Counted from the stretch's first letter, positions 26,664-36,089 are shown. The stretch: 64,000 bases of DNA from an uncultured Acetatifactor sp. (GCA_910584865.1 CAJUCE010000022.1:24049-88048), one strand, 5' to 3'. Notes: generated from the letters alone by a model not told the origin. Program-made: numbers and translations.

Positions 26664-27323
26664 ATGAATCAGATCAATTATCAGAAAGAACTGGATAAAA
26701 TCATAGCCGGATTGTCAGGTGCGGGGGAAAAGTCTGCACCTGACCTTTTTCTGCACAGCTGCTGCGCACCCTGCAGCAGTTATGTGTTGGAATATCTGTG
26801 CGGTATTTTCCATATTACGGTGTTTTATTTTAATCCCAATATCTCGGCAACGGAGGAATACCGGAAGAGGGCGGCGGAACAGAAGCGGCTGATCGAGGCC
26901 TATAACCGGGAGGGGAAGGGTTATCCCATTTCCGTGGAGGAAGGGGATTACGATCCTGTACATTTTTATGAGGCGGTGAGGGGATTGGAAAACTGCCCCG
27001 AGGGAGGAGAAAGGTGCTTCCGCTGTTTTGACCTGCGCCTCCGGGAGACTGCGAGACGTGCCGCGGAGGGAGGATTTGATTATTTCTGCACCACGCTGAC
27101 GATCAGCCCGCTGAAAAATGCCCGGAAGCTGAACGAGATCGGGCAGGCTCTGGCCCGGGAGTACGGGGTGGCCTGGCTTCCTTCCGATTTTAAGAAAAGG
27201 GAGGGTTATAAGAGGTCCATCGAGCTGTCCCGTCAGTACGGTCTTTACAGGCAGGATTACTGTGGCTGTGTCTATTCTAGGGCGGAGCGCAGGAAGGAGG
27301 GGCAGGCATGTACCGGCGGCTGA
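26664..27323 (+). CDS. queH: Epoxyqueuosine reductase QueH
   Basis: 219 residues. The cysteine pattern HSCCAPCSSY, RCFRCFDLRL and DYCGCVYS, plus CTTLTISPLKN, identifies the non-orthologous epoxyqueuosine reductase QueH (former DUF208). It performs the last step of queuosine tRNA modification with an Fe-S cluster. No other que gene is nearby. GGAGAAAG precedes the ATG. Confidence 0.93.
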   Translation: MNQINYQKELDKIIAGLSGAGEKSAPDLFLHSCCAPCSSYVLEYLCGIFHITVFYFNPNISATEEYRKRAAEQKRLIEAYNREGKGYPISVEEGDYDPVHFYEAVRGLENCPEGGERCFRCFDLRLRETARRAAEGGFDYFCTTLTISPLKNARKLNEIGQALAREYGVAWLPSDFKKREGYKRSIELSRQYGLYRQDYCGCVYSRAERRKEGQACTGG

Positions 27324-27409
27324 CAGCGAGGTTTCTGTGCATCGGCTGCTGTGGATGGCGAAGGCGTAGGCGGTAATGCGAAAATTCTGCATTCGGGATG
27401 ATATTTATG

Positions 27410-27437
27410 TTGAATTGTGCGGCGGGCAGGATATACA
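27410..27437 (+). promoter_or_regulatory. Possible promoter of the broken vanZ gene
   Basis: TTGAAT (27410-27415), 16 bases, TATACA (27432-27437). Confidence 0.4.
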
Positions 27438-27487
27438 AAGGACAGGGGCTGAATGCGGATAAGATTTTCCATGGAGAGAGGGGCCGG

Positions 27488-28152
27488 ATGAGAAATCCGG
27501 GGTGTGAAATGAATCGGTACATAATGAGGCTGTGTGTTATTATGTTGGCCTGGTTGCCGGCGTATCTGCTTTTCCGCCTTCTATGGAAGAAAGGCGTTCA
27601 ATAGAGGAAGGGCGTTCCATGGAAAAAGTGCATTCCATGGAAAAAGTGCATTCCATGGAAGAATTTCCGTAGTATCTGGAAAAGGATAGAAAAGAGGGAG
27701 TGGGTTGTTTGCGGGTTCTGGCTGTTTATGGCAGGGCTGATGACGCTTGCCCTGGAAGGAGAGTACGGGACTGTGTGTGAAATGGCAGCGGATGCGGCGG
27801 AGCGGATCGTCACGGGGAGGGGAATCAGCCTGACGCCGTTTTGCACCATCGGGAGCTTCTTTCGGGCGCCTGCCTTTGACGTGTTTATGGTAAATATCGT
27901 GGGAAATATCGTGATGTTCATTCCCTGGGGGTTGGACTGCCGCTGCTGTGGAAGGTGAGACAGTCGGTACGGTCAGGGATGCTGTGTTCCCTGGTGCTGC
28001 CGCTCTGTATAGAGACTTGCCAGCTGTTCATAGGGCGGAGCGTGGACATCGATCGACGATGTGATTCTGAATTTTCTGGGAGGCTGTCTGGGGACAGGGG
28101 GTATTTCGCCCTCCGGAAATGCGTTCCGGGTATCGGAAAACTGGCGCGGTAG
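27488..28152 (+). pseudogene. VanZ-family membrane protein, disrupted
   Basis: The frame opens MNRYIMRLCVIMLAWLPAY and stops at TAG 27602-27604. It continues past the stop in the same frame with the typical VanZ segments (SLTPFCTIGSFF, VNIVGNIVMFIPWG). It then shifts near 27930 (GLPLLWKVRQSVRS) and again near 28050, where ATCG is duplicated within the conserved DIDDVILNFLGG motif. Further shifts blur the end. A tandem 18-bp repeat follows directly after the stop. One amber codon plus at least two frameshifts make a functional product unlikely. Confidence 0.85.
27615..27660 (+). repeat. 18-bp tandem repeat, 2.5 copies, inside the vanZ remnant
   Basis: TTCCATGGAAAAAGTGCA occurs at 27615 and 27633, and its first ten bases recur at 27651. 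In the vanZ frame it encodes a repeated PWKKCI peptide. The unit contains the palindrome TTCCATGGAA. Confidence 0.9.
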
Positions 28153-28384
28153 ACGTGGCGGGATATTTCCGGTGGTGCATCAGCACGATTATCCGTATTT
28201 TTAACCTTGCAGTATCGCTGAAAACATGATACCATGAACACATAAACGCTTATGGTGACATGGCTATTCGGACATGTCCTGCCGGGAATCCCTTTTTGAT
28301 TCCGGGGTTTAGCGCAGCATCGGGAAAAAAGACACTGGAGAAACGTTTTTACAGTAAAGGACAAAGGTTAAACAGGGTAAGCTT

Positions 28385-29656
28385 ATGTTGGAAAAAGGAC
28401 TTCAGGAAGAATTTATCAGTATCATCAGGGAGGAACTGGTTCCGGCCATGGGGTGTACAGAGCCCATTGCACTGGCCTATGCGGCGGCAAAGGGCAGAGA
28501 AGTCCTGGGCTGTGAGCCGGAGAAAATCGCAGCGAAATGTTCCGGCAATATAATAAAAAATGTACGTTGTGTCACAATTCCGAATTCAGGAGGCCTGACA
28601 GGGATCGAGACTGCCTGCATTTTAGGGAGCGTGGCAGGAGATCCGGATGCCGGGATGGAAGTGCTTGAGAAGGCGGATGATGCCGGAAGGATTCGTACGA
28701 AGCAGCTTCTGGAACAGGGCTGCTGCAGTGTGGAATTCTTGGATTCCGAGATACCGCTGCATTTTATCATAGAACTGTCCGGCGGAGGACATACTGTGGA
28801 GGTGGAGGTAAGGCATATCCACACCAATATTGTTTCCATCAAAAAAGACGGCCGGACAGTGTTTGAGAAGGCGAAGGAACTGGCGGACAAAGGATATTCC
28901 ACAGACCGCACAAAGCTTTCCCTAGAGAGCATCAAGACCTTTGCGGATGAGGTGGACCTGGCGCTTGTGAGGGATGTCTACGAGCGGCAGATCCGTTACA
29001 ACATGGACATTGCCTACGAAGGAATTTCCGGCAATTACGGCCTGGGGATAGGCAGGGTGATCCGGGAATCCTATGCGGACGGTATTGTTACCCGGATGAA
29101 GGCCTACGCCTCGGCGGCGTCGGAGGCCCGTATGGGAGGCTGCGATATGCCTGTTATCATCAATTCCGGAAGCGGCAACCAGGGGATCGCATCCTCGGTT
29201 CCCGTGATTATCTATGCCAGGGAGAAAAATATCCCTTCGGAAAAATTATACCGGGCACTGGTCTTTTCCAGCCTGCTTACGATATACCAGAAGGAATTTA
29301 TCGGGAAGCTGTCTGCTTTCTGCGGGGCAGTCTCCGCATCCTGTGCCTCGGCGGCTGCCATCACCTACATGGCAGGCGGCACCATCGGACAGATTAAGGC
29401 AACCATCGACAATACCTTGGCCAATATTCCGGGCATCATCTGCGATGGGGCCAAGATTTCCTGCGCGGCCAAGATCGCTTCCAGTATCGATGCCGCCATG
29501 ATGGCCCATCACCTGGCCATGCGGGACAAGCAGTATGCGGCTTACACCGGTATTTTAAAGGAAAATGCGGGGGAGACAATCAGCTGTGTGGGGTATATCG
29601 GCAAAGTGGGCATGCACCAGACGGATAAGGAAATCATCAAGATGATGCTGGAGTAA
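28385..29656 (+). CDS. L-cysteine desulfidase family protein (CyuA/UPF0597)
   Basis: 423 residues. MGCTEPIALAYAAA, SGNIIKNV, IPNSGG and INSGSGNQGIASSVPV are hallmarks of this family. It breaks cysteine into pyruvate, ammonia and sulfide using a 4Fe-4S cluster, with cluster cysteines expected among C24 and the later FCGAVSASCASAAA and GIICDGAKISCA cysteines. In gut anaerobes it is a source of hydrogen sulfide. The start ATG 28385 lacks a perfect Shine-Dalgarno but matches the family start. No linked cysteine transporter is present. Confidence 0.92.
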   Translation: MLEKGLQEEFISIIREELVPAMGCTEPIALAYAAAKGREVLGCEPEKIAAKCSGNIIKNVRCVTIPNSGGLTGIETACILGSVAGDPDAGMEVLEKADDAGRIRTKQLLEQGCCSVEFLDSEIPLHFIIELSGGGHTVEVEVRHIHTNIVSIKKDGRTVFEKAKELADKGYSTDRTKLSLESIKTFADEVDLALVRDVYERQIRYNMDIAYEGISGNYGLGIGRVIRESYADGIVTRMKAYASAASEARMGGCDMPVIINSGSGNQGIASSVPVIIYAREKNIPSEKLYRALVFSSLLTIYQKEFIGKLSAFCGAVSASCASAAAITYMAGGTIGQIKATIDNTLANIPGIICDGAKISCAAKIASSIDAAMMAHHLAMRDKQYAAYTGILKENAGETISCVGYIGKVGMHQTDKEIIKMMLE

Positions 29657-29820
29657 GAGAGGGATTTCGAAACTGGTTTCCGGTAGATGGCAAATGGGCT
29701 TGCGTGTTTTAAACATGCAGGCCTTTAGATTTATGGAAGGGATTAGACAAAATGGTTTTGCTTACAGGCAGCTGCCGCTATTGCATTGCAGAAGTGGCAA
29801 GTTGCAGGGAAAAGAAAATG

Positions 29821-29849
29821 TTGCAGAATCCGGTGATTTAGGGTATAGT
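29821..29849 (+). promoter_or_regulatory. argS promoter
   Basis: TTGCAG (29821-29826), 17 bases, TATAGT (29844-29849). The resulting leader is about 100 nt, too short for a T-box. Confidence 0.75.
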
Positions 29850-29957
29850 GTGAAAAAGAACATTTTGCCATCCTGGATTATGTCTGCAAAAGCGGACAGA
29901 CAGGGTTGGTGTGGCAGGAAATATGACGGAAAATCAGAAAGGACAAAGGGACGGAAC

Positions 29958-31724
29958 ATGAAAAAGATACTGGATTTATTATCGGAAGAAATGGGAAAGG
30001 CATTCGAGGCGGCGGGCTACGACGCTTCCCTGGGAAGGGTGACCCTGTCCAACCGGCCTGACCTGTGCGAATATCAGTGCAACGGCGCCATGGCGGGGGC
30101 GAAGAAATATAAGAAAGCCCCTGTCATGATCGCAAACGCAGTGGCGGAAAAACTGAAGGGAAGCGCAGTTTTCAAAGAGGCGGCGGCAGTGGCCCCGGGC
30201 TTCCTGAACCTGAAGCTTTCGGAAGGCTTTCTTCTGAACCTGGTGGAGTCCATGCGGACGGAGACGAAATTCGGACTGGAAATGCCGGAAAAACCAAAGA
30301 AAATCATGATTGACTACGGCGGAGCCAATGTGGCCAAGCCCCTCCATGTGGGACATTTGCGCCCTGCCATCATCGGTGAGAGTATCAAACGCATCAGCCG
30401 CTACGCGGGCCACGAGGTCATCGGCGACGTGCACCTGGGAGACTGGGGCACCCCCATCGGCATGGTAATCACGGAGCTGAAGGAGCGCAAGCCGGGCCTG
30501 GTGTATTTTGACGAAAATTATGAGGGCGAGTACCCCAAGGAAACGCCCATCACCGAGGCGGAATTCGCGGAGATATATCCCCTGGCCAGCGCCAAATCCA
30601 AGGAGGATCCGGAGTTTAAGGCCAGGGCCCTGGAAGCCACCCGGAAGTTTCAGCAGGGCGTGCCGGGATACAGGGCCCTGTGGAAGCATATCGTGGACGT
30701 GTCCAAGGTGGATCTGAAGCGGAATTACGACAGCCTGCATGTGGAGTTTGACCTGTGGAAGGGCGAGAGCGATGTGAATGACCTGATTCCGGAGATGGTT
30801 GCTTACATGAAGGAGGGCGGATGGGCCTATATCAGCGACGGCGCCCTGGTGGTGGACGTGAAGGAGGAGACCGATACCAAGGAAGTGCCCCCCTGCATGA
30901 TTTTAAAATCCGACGGCGCTTCCCTGTACAACACCACGGATCTGGCTACCATTATGGAGCGGATGCGCCTGTATGACCCGGACGAGATCATCTATATCAC
31001 GGATAAGCGTCAGGATCTGTACTTTGAACAGGTATTCCGCTGTGCCCGCAAGACAAAGCTTGTGAAGCCGGAAACGGTGCTGAAGTTTTTAGGCCACGGC
31101 ACCATGAACGGCAGCGACGGCAAGCCCTTCAAGACCAGGGACGGGGGCGTTATGCGCCTGGATAATCTGGTGCGGGAGACACAGGAGGAGATGTACCGCA
31201 AGATTCGGGAAGGCCGGGAGATGCCGGAGGAGGAGGCGAAGGCCGTGGCGGATATCGTGGCTCTTTCCGCCCTGAAATACGGGGATCTGTCCAACCAGGC
31301 CGCCAAGGATTATGTGTTTGATATCGACAGGTTTACCTCCTTTGAAGGGGACACGGGGCCTTATATTCTGTATACGGTTGTGCGTATTAAATCGATCTTA
31401 AATAAGTATAAAGAGCAGGGGGGACGCACGGAAGGACTGGCCCTTCTGGAGGCGGGAAGCGGTTCTGAGAAGGAACTGGAGATGGCCCTGGTGCAGTTCA
31501 ACACCATGATACAGAACGCCGCCGAGGAGATCGCCCCCCACAAGGTATGCGCCTATATCTATGACCTGGCCAACGCCTTCAACCATTTTTACCATGAAAC
31601 CAAGATCCTGGGGGAGGAAGACGCGGTAAGGCGGGAGAGCCTGATCGCATTGCTTGCACTGACCAGGGATGTGCTGGAGACCTGCATCGATCTGCTGGGA
31701 TTTGAGGCACCGGAGAAGATGTAA
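29958..31724 (+). CDS. argS: Arginyl-tRNA synthetase
   Basis: 588 residues, class I. The N-terminal Add1 tRNA-binding domain is followed by the HIGH-type motif KPLHVGHLRPAIIG (about 127-140), GDVHLGDWGTPIG, and a degenerate KMSKS region (GKPFKTRDGG, as usual in ArgRS). The DALR anticodon-binding domain ends the protein. It charges tRNA-Arg. The open frame extends 88 codons further upstream across the promoter, so ATG 29958, 7 bases after AAAGGG, is the true start. Confidence 0.96.
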   Translation: MKKILDLLSEEMGKAFEAAGYDASLGRVTLSNRPDLCEYQCNGAMAGAKKYKKAPVMIANAVAEKLKGSAVFKEAAAVAPGFLNLKLSEGFLLNLVESMRTETKFGLEMPEKPKKIMIDYGGANVAKPLHVGHLRPAIIGESIKRISRYAGHEVIGDVHLGDWGTPIGMVITELKERKPGLVYFDENYEGEYPKETPITEAEFAEIYPLASAKSKEDPEFKARALEATRKFQQGVPGYRALWKHIVDVSKVDLKRNYDSLHVEFDLWKGESDVNDLIPEMVAYMKEGGWAYISDGALVVDVKEETDTKEVPPCMILKSDGASLYNTTDLATIMERMRLYDPDEIIYITDKRQDLYFEQVFRCARKTKLVKPETVLKFLGHGTMNGSDGKPFKTRDGGVMRLDNLVRETQEEMYRKIREGREMPEEEAKAVADIVALSALKYGDLSNQAAKDYVFDIDRFTSFEGDTGPYILYTVVRIKSILNKYKEQGGRTEGLALLEAGSGSEKELEMALVQFNTMIQNAAEEIAPHKVCAYIYDLANAFNHFYHETKILGEEDAVRRESLIALLALTRDVLETCIDLLGFEAPEKM

Positions 31725-31764
31725 GGTTCTGTTTAGGAATTTATAGACCTTTTCTTGCTGCAAC

Positions 31765-32001
31765 ATGGAAAAGAAAGCAGCAAATGAATGCGCTCACGAG
31801 TATATTAGCGTGCCGGTTTTATGCAAAATGTGGTTTTGTGATTGGCGCAGCAAGTATGCAACATACAAGTCTTATATAAGGTATGTATTGACAAATGATG
31901 ACAGCGTTACATGGCAGGATCTGGTAGACGGATTAACCAGTTCCCGATGGGGAGACTATATTGATCACAAGAGCGTCCGCACGGAGTATATATATGAGTG
32001 A
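31765..32001 (+). CDS. Hypothetical 78-residue protein
   Basis: An unrecognised small ORF rich in Tyr, Trp and Cys (VLCKMWFCDWRSKYATYKSY, then VTWQDLVDGL), 40 bases after argS. No clear ribosome site precedes the ATG, so the real start may be internal or the frame may be a remnant. It ends 56 bases before a terminator that could serve both it and argS. Confidence 0.35.
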   Translation: MEKKAANECAHEYISVPVLCKMWFCDWRSKYATYKSYIRYVLTNDDSVTWQDLVDGLTSSRWGDYIDHKSVRTEYIYE

Positions 32002-32056
32002 ATTTACGTTCACGCACGAAAGCATTCGTCCTACAACAGGGGCGTGAATGCCGAAA

Positions 32057-32087
32057 GGCCGTTTGCCAAAAAGGCAGGCGGTTTTTT
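32057..32087 (+). terminator. Intrinsic terminator
   Basis: GGCCGTTTGCC pairs with GGCAGGCGGT using G-U pairs around a short A-rich loop, and is followed by six T residues. Confidence 0.7.
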
Positions 32088-32148
32088 AATGAGAAGATTT
32101 TTTCTCCGGATATGTGATGTGCATCCTCATGAACCTGTTGTATACTGA

Positions 32149-32256
32149 TCTAAGAGAACTGTCTCCAGAATGTTTTCTCTTCTGCAGGAGCTGGGTATAC
32201 TGGAACAGCAGGGCACAAGGCGGAAACCAAAGTGGATTGTAAGAAAATCTATTTAA
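32149..32256 (+). pseudogene. C-terminal remnant of a helix-turn-helix-like protein
   Basis: A short frame reading KRTVSRMFSLLQELGILEQQ followed by GTRRKPKWIVRKSI ends at TAA 32254-32256. The 'layered' pattern (alternating helix, then 'LGILE', then a basic wing) looks like the end of a winged-helix domain. Nothing in frame upstream supports a complete gene. Confidence 0.35.
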
Positions 32257-32393
32257 AAGTTTTGCATAGTGAAAGAATATTTGATACAATAGAATCCATG
32301 ATTACAGGATTCCTGTAATAGCCATAAAGTTATAAATAGGAGAATATTGACTGGTATGCGTGTCAAAGTGCGCAGAGGGGTAAAAATAGGAAG

Positions 32394-32605
32394 ATGAATC
32401 GAGACGTTATGCACTTGGCAGACAATTTATTTCTTATGCATTACTGCCATCCGAATTGTAAGCCTTTTCAGAACATTATGAGGTTATCGGAGAAAATGCC
32501 TTTTTACTGGCAGAAAAACTGGCAAAAGAGAATCCGGACATTACTGCGTTTTACCGTTTTGCGGATTTTGCAAATTTGAAGTTCAGCTGTGGGATGATTC
32601 TGTAA
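32394..32605 (+). pseudogene. Small hypothetical protein, frameshifted
   Basis: ATG 32394 has a GGAAG site. The frame begins MNRDVMHLADNLFLMHYCHP and loses sense near 32490. Coding-like sequence continues one base out of frame as ENAFLLAEKLAKENPDITAF then YRFADFANLKF, to TAA 32605. Together they would give a protein of about 70 residues. The family is not recognised. Confidence 0.45.
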
Positions 32606-32702
32606 TTGAGCAAAATAGATTTTTACCGGTTCCAGCTTGCTCGGGTTAGGTGAGGATAAGCGTAAAATGTAGTCAGAGGCTGAATAAGGGGGCAGACTGG
32701 GA

Positions 32703-33360
32703 ATGGGTTGGATATTAAAAGTATCAGGATACGGGAAGATAGAAAGTGCGGAAGTTGAGATGGCGCCGCTGACCCTTTTTGTGGGCGATAATAACAGTGG
32801 GAAGAGCTATCTGATGTTCCTGCTGTGGGGAATACGGAATCTGGGGATGGAAATTTTATTTCATCGCGGAAATGAATCGGCGACAGAAGCGGAAAATAGG
32901 TTGCAGTGTTGGATAAAAGAACAGGTGAAAGCAGCCAAAGAGCAAGGTAAGCAAACTGTTCAGGCCAGTGAAATAGGAAAAGATTTGCAGATTGTTCTAC
33001 AGGATAGGATAAATCAGAACAAAGAAAGATTTGTAAATGCCGTTTTCAATAGCTCGGATGTGGAATTGAATGCACTTCAGCTGGAACTGACGGGATTAGC
33101 AAATGTTTATATTACAGCACATCAACAACATGATCCGTCTGTCCGGCAGGGAAGACAGGGAGGAAATATGTCGGCAGTTCGGGTATAAAGCCGCCGATTT
33201 ACTGGGTTCAGATCAGGTGAAAGTCTATCAGCTGACAGCGGAGGCAGGAGCAAAGACGAAAGTAGAAGAGCTAAGCTGCGGGGAAAACGGCTTTGTGGTT
33301 CCGACATTCAATGACGCGTTGGATCGGATTATGGATGAAGCATATGCAATTCAGGAGTAA
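32703..33360 (+). pseudogene. AAA/OLD-type ATPase with large internal deletion
   Basis: The 5' part encodes an ATPase start with a Walker A motif (TLFVGDNNSGKSYLMFLLWG). After about 135 codons the sequence jumps to an H-loop-like VYITAH. It then continues one frame over as HINNMIRLSGREDREEICRQ and a normal C-terminus ending FNDALDRIMDEAYAIQE. The signature and Walker B region are missing, so several hundred bases were deleted and the joint is out of frame. The parent resembles AAA_15/OLD ATPases found in defence and toxin-antitoxin loci. Confidence 0.7.
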
Positions 33361-33445
33361 GATACTATGAGGAATCAAAAAAGGGAGTTTGTGATAAAGA
33401 ATTTGATGTACAAGCCCACCAACAAGAATACATAAGGAGAAATTT

Positions 33446-34243
33446 ATGGCAACCTGGGTAAGCCATTTAATGATAGCGGACAGCGTACTGCAGAGATTCC
33501 CGGAACTGGACAGGCATGGTTTCTGTGTGGGAAACATAGCCCCGGACTGTAGCGTGGAAAATGAGGATTGGAGCAGCTTTACCCCATCCCGTGAAGTGAC
33601 CCACTGGATGTCCGGCAGGCGGAAAAAGGCTTCCGACTGTGACCGCTTTTATCTGGAATGCATTGAAAAAAGAAGGAAGGATATCAAGACCAATGAGGAA
33701 TATTCCTTTCTTCTGGGGTATTACGCTCACCTGATAACAGATGCGGAATTCCAGAGGTTCATCCGTGACGAAGAGCGGGTTGCCTTGGTCTGGAAGCGTA
33801 TTCTGGGGCATCCTGCTTTGGCGGAAAAGGCATCGGGAATGCCCGGGGACTGGGATTCCATCAAAAAGCTTTTTGCGAAAGACGACAGGATGAAAGACAT
33901 TTATTCCATAGAGGCGGAGTACCTGGAACGCCACCCTGAATCAGGGTATTTTACAGAGATTTTAAATCTGAAAACATTTCCGCGTTATATCGATTACCTT
34001 CCGGAAGGAGCGATTGTCCGGAAGATAGGCATCATGGGATATCTTCCGCGTAAAGAAGCGGGTGAATATCCCGGTCTGGCAATGTCGAAAGAAGAGTACC
34101 TGTACTTTACGGACAGAGCCACGGAACTGGTTATTCGGGCACTTGCCGGTATCCGGGGACAGGGGAGGTGGATATCTTTTACAAAGCCAGCGATTTATAC
34201 TCACGATCTGAAACATTTGCCAAACGAAATGGATAACGAGTGA
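33446..34243 (+). CDS. Zinc-dependent phospholipase C-like domain protein
   Basis: 265 residues without signal peptide. WVSHLMIADSVLQRFPELD, GNIAPDCS, THWMSGRR and YYAHLITDAEFQRF carry the spaced His/Asp residues of the Zn_dep_PLPC family, which is all-helical with a trinuclear zinc site. Members hydrolyse phospholipids when secreted; a cytosolic form such as this has unknown substrate. GGAGAAAT precedes ATG 33446. Confidence 0.75.
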   Translation: MATWVSHLMIADSVLQRFPELDRHGFCVGNIAPDCSVENEDWSSFTPSREVTHWMSGRRKKASDCDRFYLECIEKRRKDIKTNEEYSFLLGYYAHLITDAEFQRFIRDEERVALVWKRILGHPALAEKASGMPGDWDSIKKLFAKDDRMKDIYSIEAEYLERHPESGYFTEILNLKTFPRYIDYLPEGAIVRKIGIMGYLPRKEAGEYPGLAMSKEEYLYFTDRATELVIRALAGIRGQGRWISFTKPAIYTHDLKHLPNEMDNE

Positions 34244-34307
34244 GCGCTACTGCAATGCAGGGTAAAAAGCGGCAAATCTTACACGAGTTTTAGAAAATGG
34301 AGTATAT

Positions 34308-34901
34308 ATGACCATCAGGAAAGGAAGTGGCACTATGACATCAGCTTTACAATTACAACCGGAAATCATTACCCTGGAGCAATACGAGGCGCTGCCAGAG
34401 AGCAGGAGGGCGGAGGTCTTTGAGGGGGTAATTTATGATATGGCCAGTCCGTCACAGATCCATCAGGCACTATCCATGGAATTATCAAATATCCTCTATA
34501 ACTATATCAAAAACAAAAAGGGCTTCTGCCAGGTTTTCAGTGCGCCCTTTGATGTAAAGTTGTCAGACAAGCCCCTTACAATCGTCCAGCCTGACATTAT
34601 GGTTATTTGTGACAAGGATAAACTGGATGGAAAGCGTTGTAACGGCGCCCCGGATTTTGTCATTGAGATTGTTTCCCCGGAGAATCCGGCAGATGATTAT
34701 ATCCGAAAAGCGTATTACTACCAAACTTACGGTGTCCGCGAATACTGGATCGTGGATCCGAAGCGCCGTATGGTCACGGTCAACTATTTCGAGGGAGAAC
34801 TTATCAATGTGGCATACAGCTTTGATGCCACTGTCAAGGTGAATATATATACCGATTTATACATCAATTTCACTGACGTTGCAAGTTCGTTAAATGTTTA
34901 A
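34308..34901 (+). CDS. Uma2-family (DUF820) putative endonuclease
   Basis: 197 residues (188 from the alternative ATG 34335, which has GGAAGTGG). The PD-(D/E)XK fold is indicated by EVFEGVIYDMASPSQIHQ, VQPDIMVICDKDKL, PDFVIEIVSPEN and YGVREYWIVDP. The Asp of VQPDI and the Glu of VIEIVSP are the expected metal ligands. Uma2 proteins are abundant, often in transposon-rich DNA, and their role is unclear. The stop overlaps the next small ORF. Confidence 0.88.
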   Translation: MTIRKGSGTMTSALQLQPEIITLEQYEALPESRRAEVFEGVIYDMASPSQIHQALSMELSNILYNYIKNKKGFCQVFSAPFDVKLSDKPLTIVQPDIMVICDKDKLDGKRCNGAPDFVIEIVSPENPADDYIRKAYYYQTYGVREYWIVDPKRRMVTVNYFEGELINVAYSFDATVKVNIYTDLYINFTDVASSLNV

Positions 34902-35034
34902 CGACGGGTTCGCCTTTTCTAGCAAAGTGTCTCGCCGGATGTACAACGAAGGAAAAAGGCTTTTGTGGGACCCGGAGACAGGGGTGGAGCAATTCAGCCA
35001 GAGCTTTCGGCTGTCCGGAAATGATGGGAGGTAA
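34894..35034 (+). CDS. Small 46-residue ORF coupled to Uma2 and the 2H gene
   Basis: The ATG lies 8 bases inside the end of the Uma2 gene and the TAA ends 2 bases before the next ATG. The product begins MFNDGFAFSSKVSRRMYNEG and continues with KRLLWDPETGVEQFSQSF. It looks coding (no low complexity, charged and aromatic residues mixed) and its position argues for translational coupling. It could be the last piece of a longer lost gene. No family is recognised. Confidence 0.4.
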   Translation: MFNDGFAFSSKVSRRMYNEGKRLLWDPETGVEQFSQSFRLSGNDGR

Positions 35035-35036
35035 AT

Positions 35037-35576
35037 ATGCAATACGCAATAGAGCTGTATTACGATAAGGAAACGGAACACAAATTATACACTCTGGCAA
35101 AGCGGGTAGCCGATGCGAAACTGAGTAAAAAATTTTTAGAATGGAAAACCAGGCCCCACCTTACCCTGGCTTGTTTTAATGATGTAGATGAAGAAAAGTG
35201 CATAAAATTGTTAAGGGAATTTGCGCAAAGCCGGAAACGGATGACTGCATTTATCGGTTCTGTAGGAATGTTTAATGACACAAGGACCATTTTTGCATCG
35301 CCTGTGATGAATGCCGACATGTATCGGTTTCAAAGAGAATTGCATGAATGCTTGAAAGACTTCGATTCCAGCGGCTGGGAATGGTATCAGCCTGACAGGT
35401 GGGTGCCGCACTGTACTTTGGCTCTGACAAAAGAGGATGGGGAAGATGCCTTTTACAAAGCCAGTGATTTGATCTTGCATGAGTTTCGGAAAATGAGCGG
35501 CAGCTTTGTTTCCATAGGTCTGGTAAAAGTAACCTTTCCTGTGGAAGAAATTTTTACCGTTGAGTTAGGAGCCTGA
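35037..35576 (+). CDS. 2H phosphoesterase / 2'-5' RNA ligase family protein
   Basis: 179 residues with the two HxT motifs that define the superfamily: RPHLTLACF (about residue 40) and VPHCTLALT (about 123). Members open or make 2'-5' linked or cyclic phosphates in RNA and nucleotides, including the ADP-ribose cyclic phosphate formed in tRNA splicing. GGGAGG lies 7 bases before ATG 35037. A NUDIX gene follows 33 bases later. Confidence 0.87.
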   Translation: MQYAIELYYDKETEHKLYTLAKRVADAKLSKKFLEWKTRPHLTLACFNDVDEEKCIKLLREFAQSRKRMTAFIGSVGMFNDTRTIFASPVMNADMYRFQRELHECLKDFDSSGWEWYQPDRWVPHCTLALTKEDGEDAFYKASDLILHEFRKMSGSFVSIGLVKVTFPVEEIFTVELGA

Positions 35577-35609
35577 CAAATACAAATTTCGGAATGGAGG
35601 ATTTTTGAT

Positions 35610-36089
35610 ATGAGTATCGAGAATATACATTGGGAACAAAGCGTTGCCGGTGTGGTGATAAAAGACAATAAGGTTTTACTTGCCCGCCATACATACGGGA
35701 ACGGAAAAGGCATGTTAATTATTCCGGGCGGTTATGTAAATTATGGCGAAACACCTCAACAAGCTTTAAAACGCGAATATATGGAGGAAACGAAAATAGA
35801 AGTAGAGCCACAGGATATAATCGGTATTCGGTTTAATATGCATGATTGGTACATTGTATTTCGTGCGAAATATATTTCTGGGAAAGCACAGTCAGATAAT
35901 GACGAAAACAGCGAAGTGCTATGGCTGGATGTTAATTACGCATTGTCAAGAGATGATGTTCCTGAGCTCACGAAAAAAATGATTGAAAGCGCAACATTAA
36001 AACAATGTGGACTGCAATACGCAGAATATAACGGAAATGCCAAACATGCGCCATCTTCTCTATATATAGCAACAGATTCCGATTTATAG
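35610..36089 (+). CDS. NUDIX hydrolase
   Basis: 159 residues. The NUDIX box is PGGYVNYGETPQQALKREYM followed by EETKIEV, matching Gx5Ex7REUxEExGU in its acidic positions. It hydrolyses a nucleoside diphosphate linked to another moiety. Codons are notably AT-richer than in the following gene. GGAGGA precedes the start by about 9 bases. Confidence 0.9.
   Translation: MSIENIHWEQSVAGVVIKDNKVLLARHTYGNGKGMLIIPGGYVNYGETPQQALKREYMEETKIEVEPQDIIGIRFNMHDWYIVFRAKYISGKAQSDNDENSEVLWLDVNYALSRDDVPELTKKMIESATLKQCGLQYAEYNGNAKHAPSSLYIATDSDL

Noticed and set aside
29657..29957. T-box riboswitch before argS
   Set aside because: The mapped promoter leaves only about 100 nt of leader, and no T-box sequence or specifier stem is seen.
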